Counted from the first letter of the stretch, positions 8,433 to 19,054 are shown. The stretch is DNA of 64,000 bases from Brachyhypopomus gauderio (GCF_052324685.1 NW_027506898.1:1433501-1497500), one strand, 5' to 3'. Numbers and translations are program-made. The notes: generated by a model from the sequence alone, not told the origin.

Positions 8433-8472
8433 TTGCTGGATTCAGAGTCCAGAATGCTAACACCATGGAAAC
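8433..8472 (-). pseudogene. tRNA-Gln 5'-half fragment
   Basis: Unit 8, form 1. Confidence 0.88.
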
Positions 8473-8798
8473 AGCAAATAGGTTTCCAACTTCTCTGCCG
8501 TTGATTTCAGAGTCTGTTGTGCTTACTACTGCATCACGCAACCAAAGAAATTAGCTTTTGTGAATACTGTTTTGCTGAACACATAGCAAAACATCCTGTC
8601 CTGAGACCCTAGCATATTTGGATTTAAATGACTTCACCAATTCTAGGATAATCAGAAAGCTGTTTGCCACAAGAACAAGCATGTAAAAACTCTGAAAACA
8701 ATTCATGAAATATGCTGGAATTATATAGACCGCAAGCATGTGATAGAGCTTGCATGGAGAAAAGACCTGCAAGCTGGAATCAACACTAATGAATCAAA

Positions 8799-8870
8799 AG
8801 GTTCCACTGAGAGTTGAACTCAGATTGCTGGATTCAGAGTCCAGAGTGCTAACCATTACACCATGGAACC
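8799..8870 (-). tRNA. tRNA-Gln-CTG: tRNA-Gln (CTG), class A
   Basis: Unit 9, reference sequence. Confidence 0.97.
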
Positions 8871-9098
8871 TAAAAGATAAGTTCTGATTCTTCTGTTTTG
8901 CTGGGTTCACAGACCAAGTTAAGCTCAAAGTGACTTGTCTTGAGAGGATGCAAGTTGCAACAACTACAGACAAGGACTTCCAGCAACAAGATATTTAGTT
9001 GAGGTATTCGATTTGGTCAACTGAAAGACACTTTCTGTTTACAGTAGTCTTCAACAATGAAAGCTGGTACAATCCCAGATAAAGAGCATGTAGCAGAA

Positions 9099-9170
9099 AG
9101 GTTCCACCGAGAGTCGAACTCAGATTGCTGGATTCAGAGTCCAGAGTGCTAACCATTACACCATGGAACC
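9099..9170 (-). tRNA. tRNA-Gln-CTG: tRNA-Gln (CTG), class B, U50 variant
   Basis: Unit 9, B1, U50-G64 wobble as in units 3 and 5. Confidence 0.95.
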
Positions 9171-9397
9171 TACATGAGACACTTCTGAGTCTTGTTTTGC
9201 TGGGTTCACAGACCAAGTTAAGCTCAAAGTGACTTGTCATGGGAGAATGCATGTTGCAACAACTACAGACAAGGACTTCCAGCAACAAGATAATTAGTTG
9301 AGGTATTTGATTTGGTCAAATGAAAGACACTTTCTGTTTACACTAGTCTTCAACAACGAAAGCTGGTACAACCCCAGATAAAGAGCATGTAGCAGAA

Positions 9398-9469
9398 AGG
9401 TTCCACGGAGAGTCGAACTCGGATTGCTGGATTCAGAGTCCAGAGTGCTAACCATTACACCATGGAACC
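9398..9469 (-). tRNA. tRNA-Gln-CTG: tRNA-Gln (CTG), class B, C64 variant
   Basis: Unit 9, B2. T stem 3' strand is CTCCG, so C50-C64 cannot pair. Found only here; function may be reduced. Confidence 0.88.
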
Positions 9470-9696
9470 TACATTAGACATTTCTGAGTCTTGTTTTGCT
9501 GGGTTCACAGACCAAGTTAAGCTCAAAGTGACTTGTCATGGGAGAATGCAGGTTGCAACAACTACAGACAAGGACTTCCAGCAACAAGATAATTAGTAGA
9601 GGTATTTGATTTGGTCAACTGAAAGACACTTTCTGTTTACAGTAGTCTTCAACAATGAAAGCTGGTACAATCCCAGATAAAGAGCATGTAGCAGAA

Positions 9697-9768
9697 AGGT
9701 TCCACCGAGAGTCGAACTCGGATCACTGGATTCAAAGTCCAGAGTGCTGACCATTACACCATGGAACC
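9697..9768 (-). tRNA. tRNA-Gln-TTG: tRNA-Gln (TTG)
   Basis: Unit 9, reference sequence. Confidence 0.97.
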
Positions 9769-9797
9769 CACAGCAAAAGTTGTTTCTAGCAAATGAG

Positions 9798-9837
9798 TTG
9801 CTGGATTCAGAGTCCAGAATGCTAACACCATGGAAAC
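9798..9837 (-). pseudogene. tRNA-Gln 5'-half fragment
   Basis: Unit 9, form 1. Confidence 0.88.
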
Positions 9838-10163
9838 AGCAAATAGGTTTCCAACTTCTCTGCCGTTGATTTCAGAGTCTGTTGTGCTTACTACTGCATC
9901 ACGCAACCAAAGAAATTAGCTTTTGTGAATACTGTTTTGCTGAACACATAGCAAAACATCCTGTCCTGAGACCCTAGCATATTTGGATTTAAATGACTTC
10001 ACCAATTCTAGGATAATCAGAAAGCTGTTTGCCACAAGAACAAGCATGTAAAAATTCTGAAAACAATTCATGAAATATGCTGGAATTATATAGACCGCAA
10101 GCATGTGATAGAGCTTGCATGGAGAAAAGACCTGCAAGCTGGAATCAACACTAATGAATCAAA

Positions 10164-10235
10164 AGGTTCCACTGAGAGTTGAACTCAGATTGCTGGATTC
10201 AGAGTCCAGAGTGCTAACCATTACACCATGGAACC
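10164..10235 (-). tRNA. tRNA-Gln-CTG: tRNA-Gln (CTG), class A
   Basis: Unit 10, reference sequence. Confidence 0.97.
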
Positions 10236-10464
10236 TAAAGGATAAGTTCTGATTCTTCTGTTTTGCTGGGTTCACAGACCAAGTTATGCTCAAAGTGACT
10301 TGTCTTGAGAGGATGCAAGTTGCAACAACTACAGACAAGGACTTCCAGCGAACAAGATATTTAGTTGAGGTATTCGATTTGGTCAACTGAAAGACACTTT
10401 CTGTTTACAGTAGTGTTCAACAATGAAAGCTGGTACAATCCCAGATAAAGAGCATGTAGCAGAA

Positions 10465-10536
10465 AGGTTCCACCGAGAGTCGAACTCGGATCACTGGATT
10501 CAAAGTCCAGAGTGCTGACCATTACACCATGGAACC
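10465..10536 (-). tRNA. tRNA-Gln-TTG: tRNA-Gln (TTG)
   Basis: Unit 10, reference sequence. Confidence 0.97.
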
Positions 10537-10565
10537 CACAGCAAAAGTTGTTTCTAGCAAATGAG

Positions 10566-10605
10566 TTGCTGGATTCAGAGTCCAGAATGCTAACACCATG
10601 GAAAC
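10566..10605 (-). pseudogene. tRNA-Gln 5'-half fragment
   Basis: Unit 10, form 1. Confidence 0.88.
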
Positions 10606-10931
10606 AGCAAATAGGTTTCCAACTTCTCTGCCGTTGATTTCAGAGTCTGTTGTGCTTACTACTGCATCACGCAACCAAAGAAATTAGCTTTTGTGAATAC
10701 TGTTTTGCTGAACACATAGCAAAACATCCTGTCCTGAGACCCTAGCATATTTGGATTTAAATGACTTCACCAATTCTAGGATAATCAGAAAGCTGTTTGC
10801 CACAAGAACAAGCATGTAAAAATTCTGAAAACAATTCATGAAATATGCTGGAATTATATAGACCGCAAGCATGTGATAGAGCTTGCATGGAGAAAAGACC
10901 TGCAAGCTGGAATCAACACTAATGAATCAAA

Positions 10932-11003
10932 AGGTTCCACTGAGAGTTGAACTCAGATTGCTGGATTCAGAGTCCAGAGTGCTAACCATTACACCATGGA
11001 ACC
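10932..11003 (-). tRNA. tRNA-Gln-CTG: tRNA-Gln (CTG), class A
   Basis: Unit 11, reference sequence. Confidence 0.97.
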
Positions 11004-11231
11004 TAAAAGATAAGTTCTGATTCTTCTGTTTTGCTGGGTTCACAGACCAAGTTAAGCTCAAAGTGACTTGTCTTGAGAGGATGCAAGTTGCAACAACTAC
11101 AGACAAGGACTTCCAGCAACAAGATATTTAGTTGAGGTATTCGATTTGGTCAACTGAAAGACACTTTCTGTTTACACTAGTCTTCAACAACGAAAGCTGG
11201 TACAATCCCAGATAAAGAGCATGTAGCAGAA

Positions 11232-11303
11232 AGGTTCCACCGAGAGTCGAACTCAGATTGCTGGATTCAGAGTCCAGAGTGCTAACCATTACACCATGGA
11301 ACC
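11232..11303 (-). tRNA. tRNA-Gln-CTG: tRNA-Gln (CTG), class B, U50 variant
   Basis: Unit 11, B1, U50-G64 wobble. Confidence 0.95.
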
Positions 11304-11530
11304 TACTTTAGACACTTCTGAGTCTTGTTTTGCTCGGTTCACAGACCAAGTTAAGCTCAAAGTGACTTGTCATGGGAGAATGCAGGTTGCAACAACTACA
11401 GACAAGGACTTCCAGCAACAAGATAATTAGTAGAGGTATTTGATTTGGTCAACTGAAAGACACTTTCTGTTTACAGTAGTCTTCAACAATGAAAGCTGGT
11501 ACAATCCCAGATAAAGAGCATGTAGCAGAA

Positions 11531-11602
11531 AGGTTCCACCGAGAGTCGAACTCGGATCACTGGATTCAAAGTCCAGAGTGCTGACCATTACACCATGGAA
11601 CC
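11531..11602 (-). tRNA. tRNA-Gln-TTG: tRNA-Gln (TTG)
   Basis: Unit 11, reference sequence. Confidence 0.97.
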
Positions 11603-11631
11603 CACAGCAAAAGTTGTTTCTAGCAAATGAG

Positions 11632-11671
11632 TTGCTGGATTCAGAGTCCAGAATGCTAACACCATGGAAAC
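11632..11671 (-). pseudogene. tRNA-Gln 5'-half fragment
   Basis: Unit 11, form 1. Confidence 0.88.
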
Positions 11672-11997
11672 AGCAAATAGGTTTCCAACTTCTCTGCCGT
11701 TGATTTCAGAGTCTGTTGTGCTTACTACTGCATCACGCAACCAAAGAAATTAGCTTTTGTGAATACTGTTTTGCTGAACACATAGCAAAACATCCTGTCC
11801 TGAGACCCTAGCATATTTGGATTTAAATGACTTCACCAATTCTAGGATAATCAGAAAGCTGTTTGCCACAAGAACAAGCATGTAAAAATTCTGAAAACAA
11901 TTCATGAAATATGCTGGAATTATAAAGACCGCAAGCATGTGATAGAGCTTGCATGGAGAAAAGACCTGCAAGCTGGAATCAACACTAATGAATCAAA

Positions 11998-12069
11998 AGG
12001 TTCCACTGAGAGTTGAACTCAGATTGCTGGATTCAGAGTCCAGAGTGCTAACCATTACACCATGGAACC
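11998..12069 (-). tRNA. tRNA-Gln-CTG: tRNA-Gln (CTG), class A
   Basis: Unit 12, reference sequence. Confidence 0.97.
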
Positions 12070-12297
12070 TAAAAGATAAGTTCTGATTCTTCTGTTTTGC
12101 TGGGTTCACAGACCAAGTTAAGCTCAAAGTGACTTGTCTTGAGAGGATGCAAGTTGCAACAACTACAGACAAGGACTTCCAGCAACAAGATATTTAGTTG
12201 AGGTATTCGATTTGGTCAACTGAAAGACACTTTCTGTTTACAGTAGTCTTCAACAATGAAAGCTGGTACAATCCCAGATAAAGAGCATGTAGCAGAA

Positions 12298-12369
12298 AGG
12301 TTCCACCGAGAGTCGAACTCGGATTGCTGGATTCAGAGTCCAGAGTGCTAACCATTACACCATGGAACC
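12298..12369 (-). tRNA. tRNA-Gln-CTG: tRNA-Gln (CTG), class B
   Basis: Unit 12, B1, reference sequence. Confidence 0.97.
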
Positions 12370-12596
12370 TACATGAGACACTTCTGAGTCTTGTTTTGCT
12401 GGGTTCACAGACCAAGTTAAGCTCAAAGTGACTTGTCATGGGAGAATGCATGTTGCAACAACTACAGACAAGGACTTCCAGCAACAAGATAATTAGTTGA
12501 GGTATTTGATTTGGTCAACTGAAAGACACTTTCTGTTTACAGTAGTCTTCAACAATGAAAGCTGGTACAATCCCAGATAAAGAGCATGTAGCAGAA

Positions 12597-12668
12597 AGGT
12601 TCCACCGAGAGTCGAACTCGGATCACTGGATTCAAAGTCCAGAGTGCTGACCATTACACCATGGAACC
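12597..12668 (-). tRNA. tRNA-Gln-TTG: tRNA-Gln (TTG)
   Basis: Unit 12, reference sequence. Confidence 0.97.
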
Positions 12669-12697
12669 CACAGCAAAAGTTGTTTCTAGCAAATGAG

Positions 12698-12737
12698 TTG
12701 CTGGATTCAGAGTCCAGAATGCTAACACCATGGAAAC
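12698..12737 (-). pseudogene. tRNA-Gln 5'-half fragment
   Basis: Unit 12, form 1. Confidence 0.88.
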
Positions 12738-13063
12738 AGCAAATAGGTTTCCAACTTCTCTGCCGTTGATTTCAGAGTCTGTTGTGCTTACTACTGCATC
12801 ACGCAACCAAAGAAATTAGCTTTTGTGAATACTGTTTTGCTGAACACATAGCAAAACATCCTGTCCTGAGACCCTAGCATATTTGGATTTAAATGACTTC
12901 ACCAATTCTAGGATAATCAGAAAGCTGTTTGCCACAAGAACAAGCATGTAAAAATTCTGAAAACAATTCATGAAATATGCTGGAATTATATAGACCGCAA
13001 GCATGTGATAGAGCTTGCATGGAGAAAAGACCTGCAAGCTGGAATCAACACTAATGAATCAAA

Positions 13064-13135
13064 AGGTTCCACTGAGAGTTGAACTCAGATTGCTGGATTT
13101 AGAGTCCAGAGTGCTAACCATTACACCATGGAACC
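13064..13135 (-). tRNA. tRNA-Sup-CTA: tRNA with CTA anticodon (amber type), class A body
   Basis: A class A tRNA-Gln with one change, G36A, so the anticodon loop is CTCTAAA and the anticodon CTA, complementary to UAG. The rest of the body, including acceptor, D arm, T stem CTGAG/CTCAG, A and B boxes and T4 terminator, equals the class A reference. If transcribed and charged it would read amber stop codons, most likely inserting glutamine; the same G36A change in bacterial tRNA-Gln makes a classic amber suppressor. It may equally be a drifting copy tolerated among many. Expression cannot be judged from the sequence. Confidence 0.92.
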
Positions 13136-13363
13136 TAAAAGATAAGTTCTGATTCTTCTGTTTTGCTGGGTTCACAGACCAAGTTAAGCTCAAAGTGACT
13201 TGTCTTGAGAGGATGCAAGTTGCAACAACTACAGACAAGGACTTCCAGCAACAAGATATTTAGTTGAGGTATTCGATTTGGTCAACTGAAAGACACTTTC
13301 TGTTTACAGTAGTCTTCAACAATGAAAGCTGGTACAATCCCAGATAAAGAGCATGTAGCAGAA

Positions 13364-13435
13364 AGGTTCCACCGAGAGTGGAACTCGGATTGCTGGATTC
13401 AGAGTCCAGAGTGCTAACCATTACACCATGGAACC
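13364..13435 (-). tRNA. tRNA-Gln-CTG: tRNA-Gln (CTG), class B, C57 variant
   Basis: Unit 13, B1. T loop TTCCACT: G57C replaces a near-invariant purine inside the B box, which may weaken TFIIIC binding and D/T loop contact. Confidence 0.88.
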
Positions 13436-13662
13436 TACATGAGACACTTCTGAGTCTTGTTTTGCTGGGTTCACAGACCAAGTTAAGCTCAAAGTGACTT
13501 GTCATGGGAGAATGCATGTTGCAACAACTACAGACAAGGACTTCCAGCAACAAGATAATTAGTTGAGGTATTTGATTTGGTCAACTGAAAGACACTTTCT
13601 GTTTACACTAGTCTTCAACAACGAAAGCTGGTACAACCCCAGATAAAGAGCATGTAGCAGAA

Positions 13663-13734
13663 AGGTTCCACCGAGAGTCGAACTCGGATCACTGGATTCA
13701 AAGTCCAGAGTGCTGACCATTACACCATGGAACC
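13663..13734 (-). tRNA. tRNA-Gln-TTG: tRNA-Gln (TTG)
   Basis: Unit 13, reference sequence. Confidence 0.97.
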
Positions 13735-13763
13735 CACAGCAAAAGTTGTTTCTAGCAAATGAG

Positions 13764-13803
13764 TTGCTGGATTCAGAGTCCAGAATGCTAACACCATGGA
13801 AAC
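13764..13803 (-). pseudogene. tRNA-Gln 5'-half fragment
   Basis: Unit 13, form 1. Confidence 0.88.
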
Positions 13804-14129
13804 AGCAAATAGGTTTCCAACTTCTCTGCCGTTGATTTCAGAGTCTGTTGTGCTTACTACTGCATCACGCAACCAAAGAAATTAGCTTTTGTGAATACTG
13901 TTTTGCTGAACACATAGCAAAACATCCTGTCCTGAGACCCTAGCATATTTGGATTTAAATGACTTCACCAATTCTAGGATAATCAGAAAGCTGTTTGCCA
14001 CAAGAACAAGCATGTAAAAATTCTGAAAACAATTCATGAAATATGCTGGAATTATATAGACCGCAAGCATGTGATAGAGCTTGCATGGAGAAAAGACCTG
14101 CAAGCTGGAATCAACACTAATGAATCAAA

Positions 14130-14201
14130 AGGTTCCACTGAGAGTTGAACTCAGATTGCTGGATTCAGAGTCCAGAGTGCTAACCATTACACCATGGAAC
14201 C
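14130..14201 (-). tRNA. tRNA-Gln-CTG: tRNA-Gln (CTG), class A
   Basis: Unit 14, reference sequence. Confidence 0.97.
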
Positions 14202-14429
14202 TAAAAGATAAGTTCTGATTCTTCTGTTTTGCTGGGTTCACAGACCAAGTTAAGCTCAAAGTGACTTGTCTTGAGAGGATGCAAGTTGCAACAACTACAG
14301 ACAAGGACTTCCAGCAACAAGATATTTAGTTGAGGTATTCGATTTGGTCAACTGAAAGACACTTTCTGTTTACAGTAGTCTTCAACAATGAAAGCTGGTA
14401 CAATCCCAGATAAAGAGCATGTAGCAGAA

Positions 14430-14501
14430 AGGTTCCACCGAGAGTCGAACTCGGATTGCTGGATTCAGAGTCCAGAGTGCTAACCATTACACCATGGAAC
14501 C
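14430..14501 (-). tRNA. tRNA-Gln-CTG: tRNA-Gln (CTG), class B
   Basis: Unit 14, B1, reference sequence. Confidence 0.97.
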
Positions 14502-14728
14502 TACATTAGACATTTCTGAGTCTTGTTTTGCTGGGTTCACAGACCAAGTTAAGCTCAAAGTGACTTGTCATGGGAGAATGCAGGTTGCAACAACTACAGA
14601 CAAGGACTTCCAGCAACAAGATAATTAGTAGAGGTATTTGATTTGGTCAACTGAAAGACACTTTCTGTTTACAGTAGTCTTCAACAATGAAAGCTGGTAC
14701 AATCCCAGATAAAGAGCATGTAGCAGAA

Positions 14729-14800
14729 AGGTTCCACCGAGAGTCGAACTCGGATTGCTGGATTCAGAGTCCAGAGTGCTAACCATTACACCATGGAACC
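14729..14800 (-). tRNA. tRNA-Gln-CTG: tRNA-Gln (CTG), class B
   Basis: Unit 14, B2, reference sequence. Confidence 0.97.
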
Positions 14801-15027
14801 TACATGAGACACTTCTGAGTCTTGTTTTGCTGGGTTCACAGACCAAGTTAAGCTCAAAGTGACTTGTCATGGGAGAATGCATGTTGCAACAACTACAGAC
14901 AAGGACTTCCAGCAACAAGATAATTAGTTGAGGTATTTGATTTGGTCAACTGAAAGACACTTTCTGTTTACACTAGTCTTCAACAACGAAAGCTGGTACA
15001 ACCCCAGATAAAGAGCATGTAGCAGAA

Positions 15028-15099
15028 AGGTTCCACCGAGAGTCGAACTCGGATTGCTGGATTCAGAGTCCAGAGTGCTAACCATTACACCATGGAACC
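15028..15099 (-). tRNA. tRNA-Gln-CTG: tRNA-Gln (CTG), class B
   Basis: Unit 14, B3, reference sequence. Confidence 0.97.
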
Positions 15100-15326
15100 T
15101 ACATTAGACATTTCTGAGTCTTGTTTTGCTGGGTTCACAGACCAAGTTAAGCTCAAAGTGACTTGTCATGGGAGAATGCAGGTTGCAACAACTACAGACA
15201 AGGACTTCCAGCAACAAGATAATTAGTAGAGGTATTTGATTTGGTCAACTGAAAGACACTTTCTGTTTACAGTAGTCTTCAACAATGAAAGCTGGTACAA
15301 TCCCAGATAAAGAGCATGTAGCAGAA

Positions 15327-15398
15327 AGGTTCCACCGAGAGTCGAACTCGGATTGCTGGATTCAGAGTCCAGAGTGCTAACCATTACACCATGGAACC
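15327..15398 (-). tRNA. tRNA-Gln-CTG: tRNA-Gln (CTG), class B
   Basis: Unit 14, B4, reference sequence. Confidence 0.97.
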
Positions 15399-15625
15399 TA
15401 CATTAGACATTTCTGAGTCTTGTTTTGCTGGGTTCACAGACCAAGTTAAGCTCAAAGTGACTTGTCATGGGAGAATGCAGGTTGCAACAACTACAGACAA
15501 GGACTTCCAGCAACAAGATAATTAGTAGAGGTATTTGATTTGGTCAACTGAAAGACACTTTCTGTTTACAGTAGTCTTCAACAATGAAAGCTGGTACAAT
15601 CCCAGATAAAGAGCATGTAGCAGAA

Positions 15626-15697
15626 AGGTTCCACCGAGAGTCGAACTCGGATTGCTGGATTCAGAGTCCAGAGTGCTAACCATTACACCATGGAACC
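15626..15697 (-). tRNA. tRNA-Gln-CTG: tRNA-Gln (CTG), class B
   Basis: Unit 14, B5, reference sequence. Confidence 0.97.
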
Positions 15698-15924
15698 TAC
15701 ATGAGACACTTCTGAGTCTTGTTTTGCTGGGTTCACAGACCAAGTTAAGCTCAAAGTGACTTGTCATGGGAGAATGCATGTTGCAACAACTACAGACAAG
15801 GACTTCCAGCAACAAGATAATTAGTTGAGGTATTTGATTTGGTCAACTGAAAGACACTTTCTGTTTACACTAGTCTTCAACAACGAAAGCTGGTACAACC
15901 CCAGATAAAGAGCATGTAGCAGAA

Positions 15925-15996
15925 AGGTTCCACCGAGAGTCGAACTCGGATTGCTGGATTCAGAGTCCAGAGTGCTAACCATTACACCATGGAACC
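15925..15996 (-). tRNA. tRNA-Gln-CTG: tRNA-Gln (CTG), class B
   Basis: Unit 14, B6, reference sequence. Confidence 0.97.
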
Positions 15997-16223
15997 TACA
16001 TTAGACATTTCTGAGTCTTGTTTTGCTGGGTTCACAGACCAAGTTAAGCTCAAAGTGACTTGTCATGGGAGAATGCAGGTTGCAACAACTACAGACAAGG
16101 ACTTCCAGCAACAAGATAATTAGTAGAGGTATTTGATTTGGTCAACTGAAAGACACTTTCTGTTTACAGTAGTCTTCAACAATGAAAGCTGGTACAATCC
16201 CAGATAAAGAGCATGTAGCAGAA

Positions 16224-16295
16224 AGGTTCCACCGAGAGTCGAACTCGGATTGCTGGATTCAGAGTCCAGAGTGCTAACCATTACACCATGGAACC
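16224..16295 (-). tRNA. tRNA-Gln-CTG: tRNA-Gln (CTG), class B
   Basis: Unit 14, B7, reference sequence. Confidence 0.97.
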
Positions 16296-16522
16296 TACAT
16301 GAGACACTTCTGAGTCTTGTTTTGCTGGGTTCACAGACCAAGTTAAGCTCAAAGTGACTTGTCATGGGAGAATGCAGGTTGCAACAACTACAGACAAGGA
16401 CTTCCAGCAACAAGATAATTAGTAGAGGTATTTGATTTGGTCAACTGAAAGACACTTTCTGTTTACAGTAGTCTTCAACAATGAAAGCTGGTACAATCCC
16501 AGATAAAGAGCATGTAGCAGAA

Positions 16523-16594
16523 AGGTTCCACCGAGAGTCGAACTCGGATCACTGGATTCAAAGTCCAGAGTGCTGACCATTACACCATGGAACC
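16523..16594 (-). tRNA. tRNA-Gln-TTG: tRNA-Gln (TTG)
   Basis: Unit 14, reference sequence. Confidence 0.97.
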
Positions 16595-16623
16595 CACAGC
16601 AAAAGTTGTTTCTAGCAAATGAG

Positions 16624-16663
16624 TTGCTGGATTCAGAGTTCAGAATGCTAACACCATGGAACC
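16624..16663 (-). pseudogene. tRNA-Gln 5'-half fragment
   Basis: Unit 14, form 2 (first appearance). Confidence 0.88.
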
Positions 16664-16989
16664 AACAAATAGGTTTCCAACTTCTCTGCCGTTGATTTCA
16701 GAGTCTGTTGTGCTTACTACTGCATCACGCAACCAAAGAAATTAGCTTTTGTGAATACTGTTTTGCTGAACACATAGCAAAACATCCTGTCCTGAGACCC
16801 TAGCATATTTGGATTTAAATGACTTCACCAATTCTAGGATAATCAGAAAGCTGTTTGCCACAAGAACAAGCATGTAAAAATTCTGAAAACAATTCATGAA
16901 ATATGCTGGAATTATATAGACCGCAAGCATGTGATAGAGCTTGCATGGAGAAAAGACCTGCAAGCTGGAATCAACACTAATGAATCAAA

Positions 16990-17061
16990 AGGTTCCACTG
17001 AGAGTTGAACTCAGATTGCTGGATTCAGAGTCCAGAGTGCTAACCATTACACCATGGAACC
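16990..17061 (-). tRNA. tRNA-Gln-CTG: tRNA-Gln (CTG), class A
   Basis: Unit 15, reference sequence. Confidence 0.97.
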
Positions 17062-17289
17062 TAAAAGATAAGTTCTGATTCTTCTGTTTTGCTGGGTTCA
17101 CAGACCAAGTTAAGCTCAAAGTGACTTGTCTTGAGAGGATGCAAGTTGCAACAACTACAGACAAGGACTTCCAGCAACAAGATATTTAGTTGAGGTATTC
17201 GATTTGGTCAACTGAAAGACACTTTCTGTTTACAGTAGTCTTCAACAATGAAAGCTGGTACAATCCCAGATAAAGAGCATGTAGCAGAA

Positions 17290-17361
17290 AGGTTCCACCG
17301 AGAGTCGAACTCGGATTGCTGGATTCAGAGTCCAGAGTGCTAACCATTACACCATGGAACC
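17290..17361 (-). tRNA. tRNA-Gln-CTG: tRNA-Gln (CTG), class B
   Basis: Unit 15, B1, reference sequence. Confidence 0.97.
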
Positions 17362-17588
17362 TACATGAGACACTTCTGAGTCTTGTTTTGCTGGGTTCAC
17401 AGACCAAGTTAAGCTCAAAGTGACTTGTCATGGGAGAATGCATGTTGCAACAACTACAGACAAGGACTTCCAGCAACAAGATAATTAGTTGAGGTATTTG
17501 ATTTGGTCAACTGAAAGACACTTTCTGTTTACAGTAGTCTTCAACAATGAAAGCTGGTACAATCCCAGATAAAGAGCATGTAGCAGAA

Positions 17589-17660
17589 AGGTTCCACCGA
17601 GAGTCGAACTCGGATTGCTGGATTCAGAGTCCAGAGTGCTAACCATTACACCATGGAACC
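17589..17660 (-). tRNA. tRNA-Gln-CTG: tRNA-Gln (CTG), class B
   Basis: Unit 15, B2, reference sequence. Confidence 0.97.
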
Positions 17661-17887
17661 TACATGAGACACTTCTGAGTCTTGTTTTGCTGGGTTCACA
17701 GACCAAGTTAAGCTCAAAGTGACTTGTCATGGGAGAATGCAGGTTGCAACAACTACAGACAAGGACTTCCAGCAACAAGATAATTAGTAGAGGTATTTGA
17801 TTTGGTCAACTGAAAGACACTTTCTGTTTACAGTAGTCTTCAACAATGAAAGCTGGTACAATCCCAGATAAAGAGCATGTAGCAGAA

Positions 17888-17959
17888 AGGTTCCACCGAG
17901 AGTCGAACTCGGATCACTGGATTCAAAGTCCAGAGTGCTGACCATTACACCATGGAACC
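17888..17959 (-). tRNA. tRNA-Gln-TTG: tRNA-Gln (TTG)
   Basis: Unit 15, reference sequence. Confidence 0.97.
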
Positions 17960-17988
17960 CACAGCAAAAGTTGTTTCTAGCAAATGAG

Positions 17989-18028
17989 TTGCTGGATTCA
18001 GAGTTCAGAATGCTAACACCATGGAACC
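17989..18028 (-). pseudogene. tRNA-Gln 5'-half fragment
   Basis: Unit 15, form 2. Confidence 0.88.
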
Positions 18029-18354
18029 AACAAATAGGTTTCCAACTTCTCTGCCGTTGATTTCAGAGTCTGTTGTGCTTACTACTGCATCACGCAACCA
18101 AAGAAATTAGCTTTTGTGAATACTGTTTTGCTGAACACATAGCAAAACATCCTGTCCTGAGACCCTAGCATATTTGGATTTAAATGACTTCACCAATTCT
18201 AGGATAATCAGAAAGCTGTTTGCCACAAGAACAAGCATGTAAAAATTCTGAAAACAATTCATGAAATATGCTGGAATTATATAGACCGCAAGCATGTGAT
18301 AGAGCTTGCATGGAGAAAAGACCTGCAAGCTGGAATCAACACTAATGAATCAAA

Positions 18355-18426
18355 AGGTTCCACTGAGAGTTGAACTCAGATTGCTGGATTCAGAGTCCAG
18401 AGTGCTAACCATTACACCATGGAACC
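18355..18426 (-). tRNA. tRNA-Gln-CTG: tRNA-Gln (CTG), class A
   Basis: Unit 16, reference sequence. Confidence 0.97.
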
Positions 18427-18654
18427 TAAAAGATAAGTTCTGATTCTTCTGTTTTGCTGGGTTCACAGACCAAGTTAAGCTCAAAGTGACTTGTCTTGAG
18501 AGGATGCAAGTTGCAACAACTACAGACAAGGACTTCCAGCAACAAGATATTTAGTTGAGGTATTCGATTTGGTCAACTGAAAGACACTTTCTGTTTACAG
18601 TAGTCTTCAACAATGAAAGCTGGTACAATCCCAGATAAAGAGCATGTAGCAGAA

Positions 18655-18726
18655 AGGTTCCACCGAGAGTCGAACTCGGATTGCTGGATTCAGAGTCCAG
18701 AGTGCTAACCATTACACCATGGAACC
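18655..18726 (-). tRNA. tRNA-Gln-CTG: tRNA-Gln (CTG), class B
   Basis: Unit 16, B1, reference sequence. Confidence 0.97.
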
Positions 18727-18953
18727 TACATGAGACACTTCTGAGTCTTGTTTTGCTGGGTTCACAGACCAAGTTAAGCTCAAAGTGACTTGTCATGGGA
18801 GAATGCATGTTGCAACAACTACAGACAAGGACTTCCAGCAACAAGATAATTAGTTGAGGTATTTGATTTGGTCAACTGAAAGACACTTTCTGTTTACAGT
18901 AGTCTTCAACAATGAAAGCTGGTACAATCCCAGATAAAGAGCATGTAGCAGAA

Positions 18954-19025
18954 AGGTTCCACCGAGAGTCGAACTCGGATCACTGGATTCAAAGTCCAGA
19001 GTGCTGACCATTACACCATGGAACC
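18954..19025 (-). tRNA. tRNA-Gln-TTG: tRNA-Gln (TTG)
   Basis: Unit 16, reference sequence. Confidence 0.97.
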
Positions 19026-19054
19026 CACAGCAAAAGTTGTTTCTAGCAAATGAG

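Larger units (their letters stand above)
7465..8530. repeat. Array unit 8 (n=1, 1066 bp)
   Basis: Relic at 8480..8543. Shares the ttcagttt spacer mark with unit 2. Confidence 0.95.
8531..9895. repeat. Array unit 9 (n=2, 1365 bp)
   Basis: Relic at 9845..9908. Copy of unit 3, but its TTG gene has G57 and its B2 gene has a private T-stem change. Confidence 0.95.
9896..10663. repeat. Array unit 10 (n=0, 768 bp)
   Basis: Relic at 10613..10676. Third copy of the unit 1 type. Confidence 0.95.
10664..11729. repeat. Array unit 11 (n=1, 1066 bp)
   Basis: Relic at 11679..11742. The B spacer has gctcggttc for gctgggttc. Confidence 0.95.
11730..12795. repeat. Array unit 12 (n=1, 1066 bp)
   Basis: Relic at 12745..12808. 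Relic spacer has tataaag for tatatag, as in units 24, 28, 34, 37-40. Confidence 0.95.
12796..13861. repeat. Array unit 13 (n=1, 1066 bp)
   Basis: Relic at 13811..13874. Carries a CTA class A gene and a C57 class B gene; unit 18 is a copy (offset 7423 bp). Confidence 0.95.
13862..16721. repeat. Array unit 14 (n=7, 2860 bp)
   Basis: Relic at 16671..16734. Longest unit, with seven class B genes. Two spacer kinds, catgagacac and cattagacat, alternate through most of it, so the amplified block was often a pair of modules. Confidence 0.95.
16722..18086. repeat. Array unit 15 (n=2, 1365 bp)
   Basis: Relic at 18036..18099. Confidence 0.95.
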
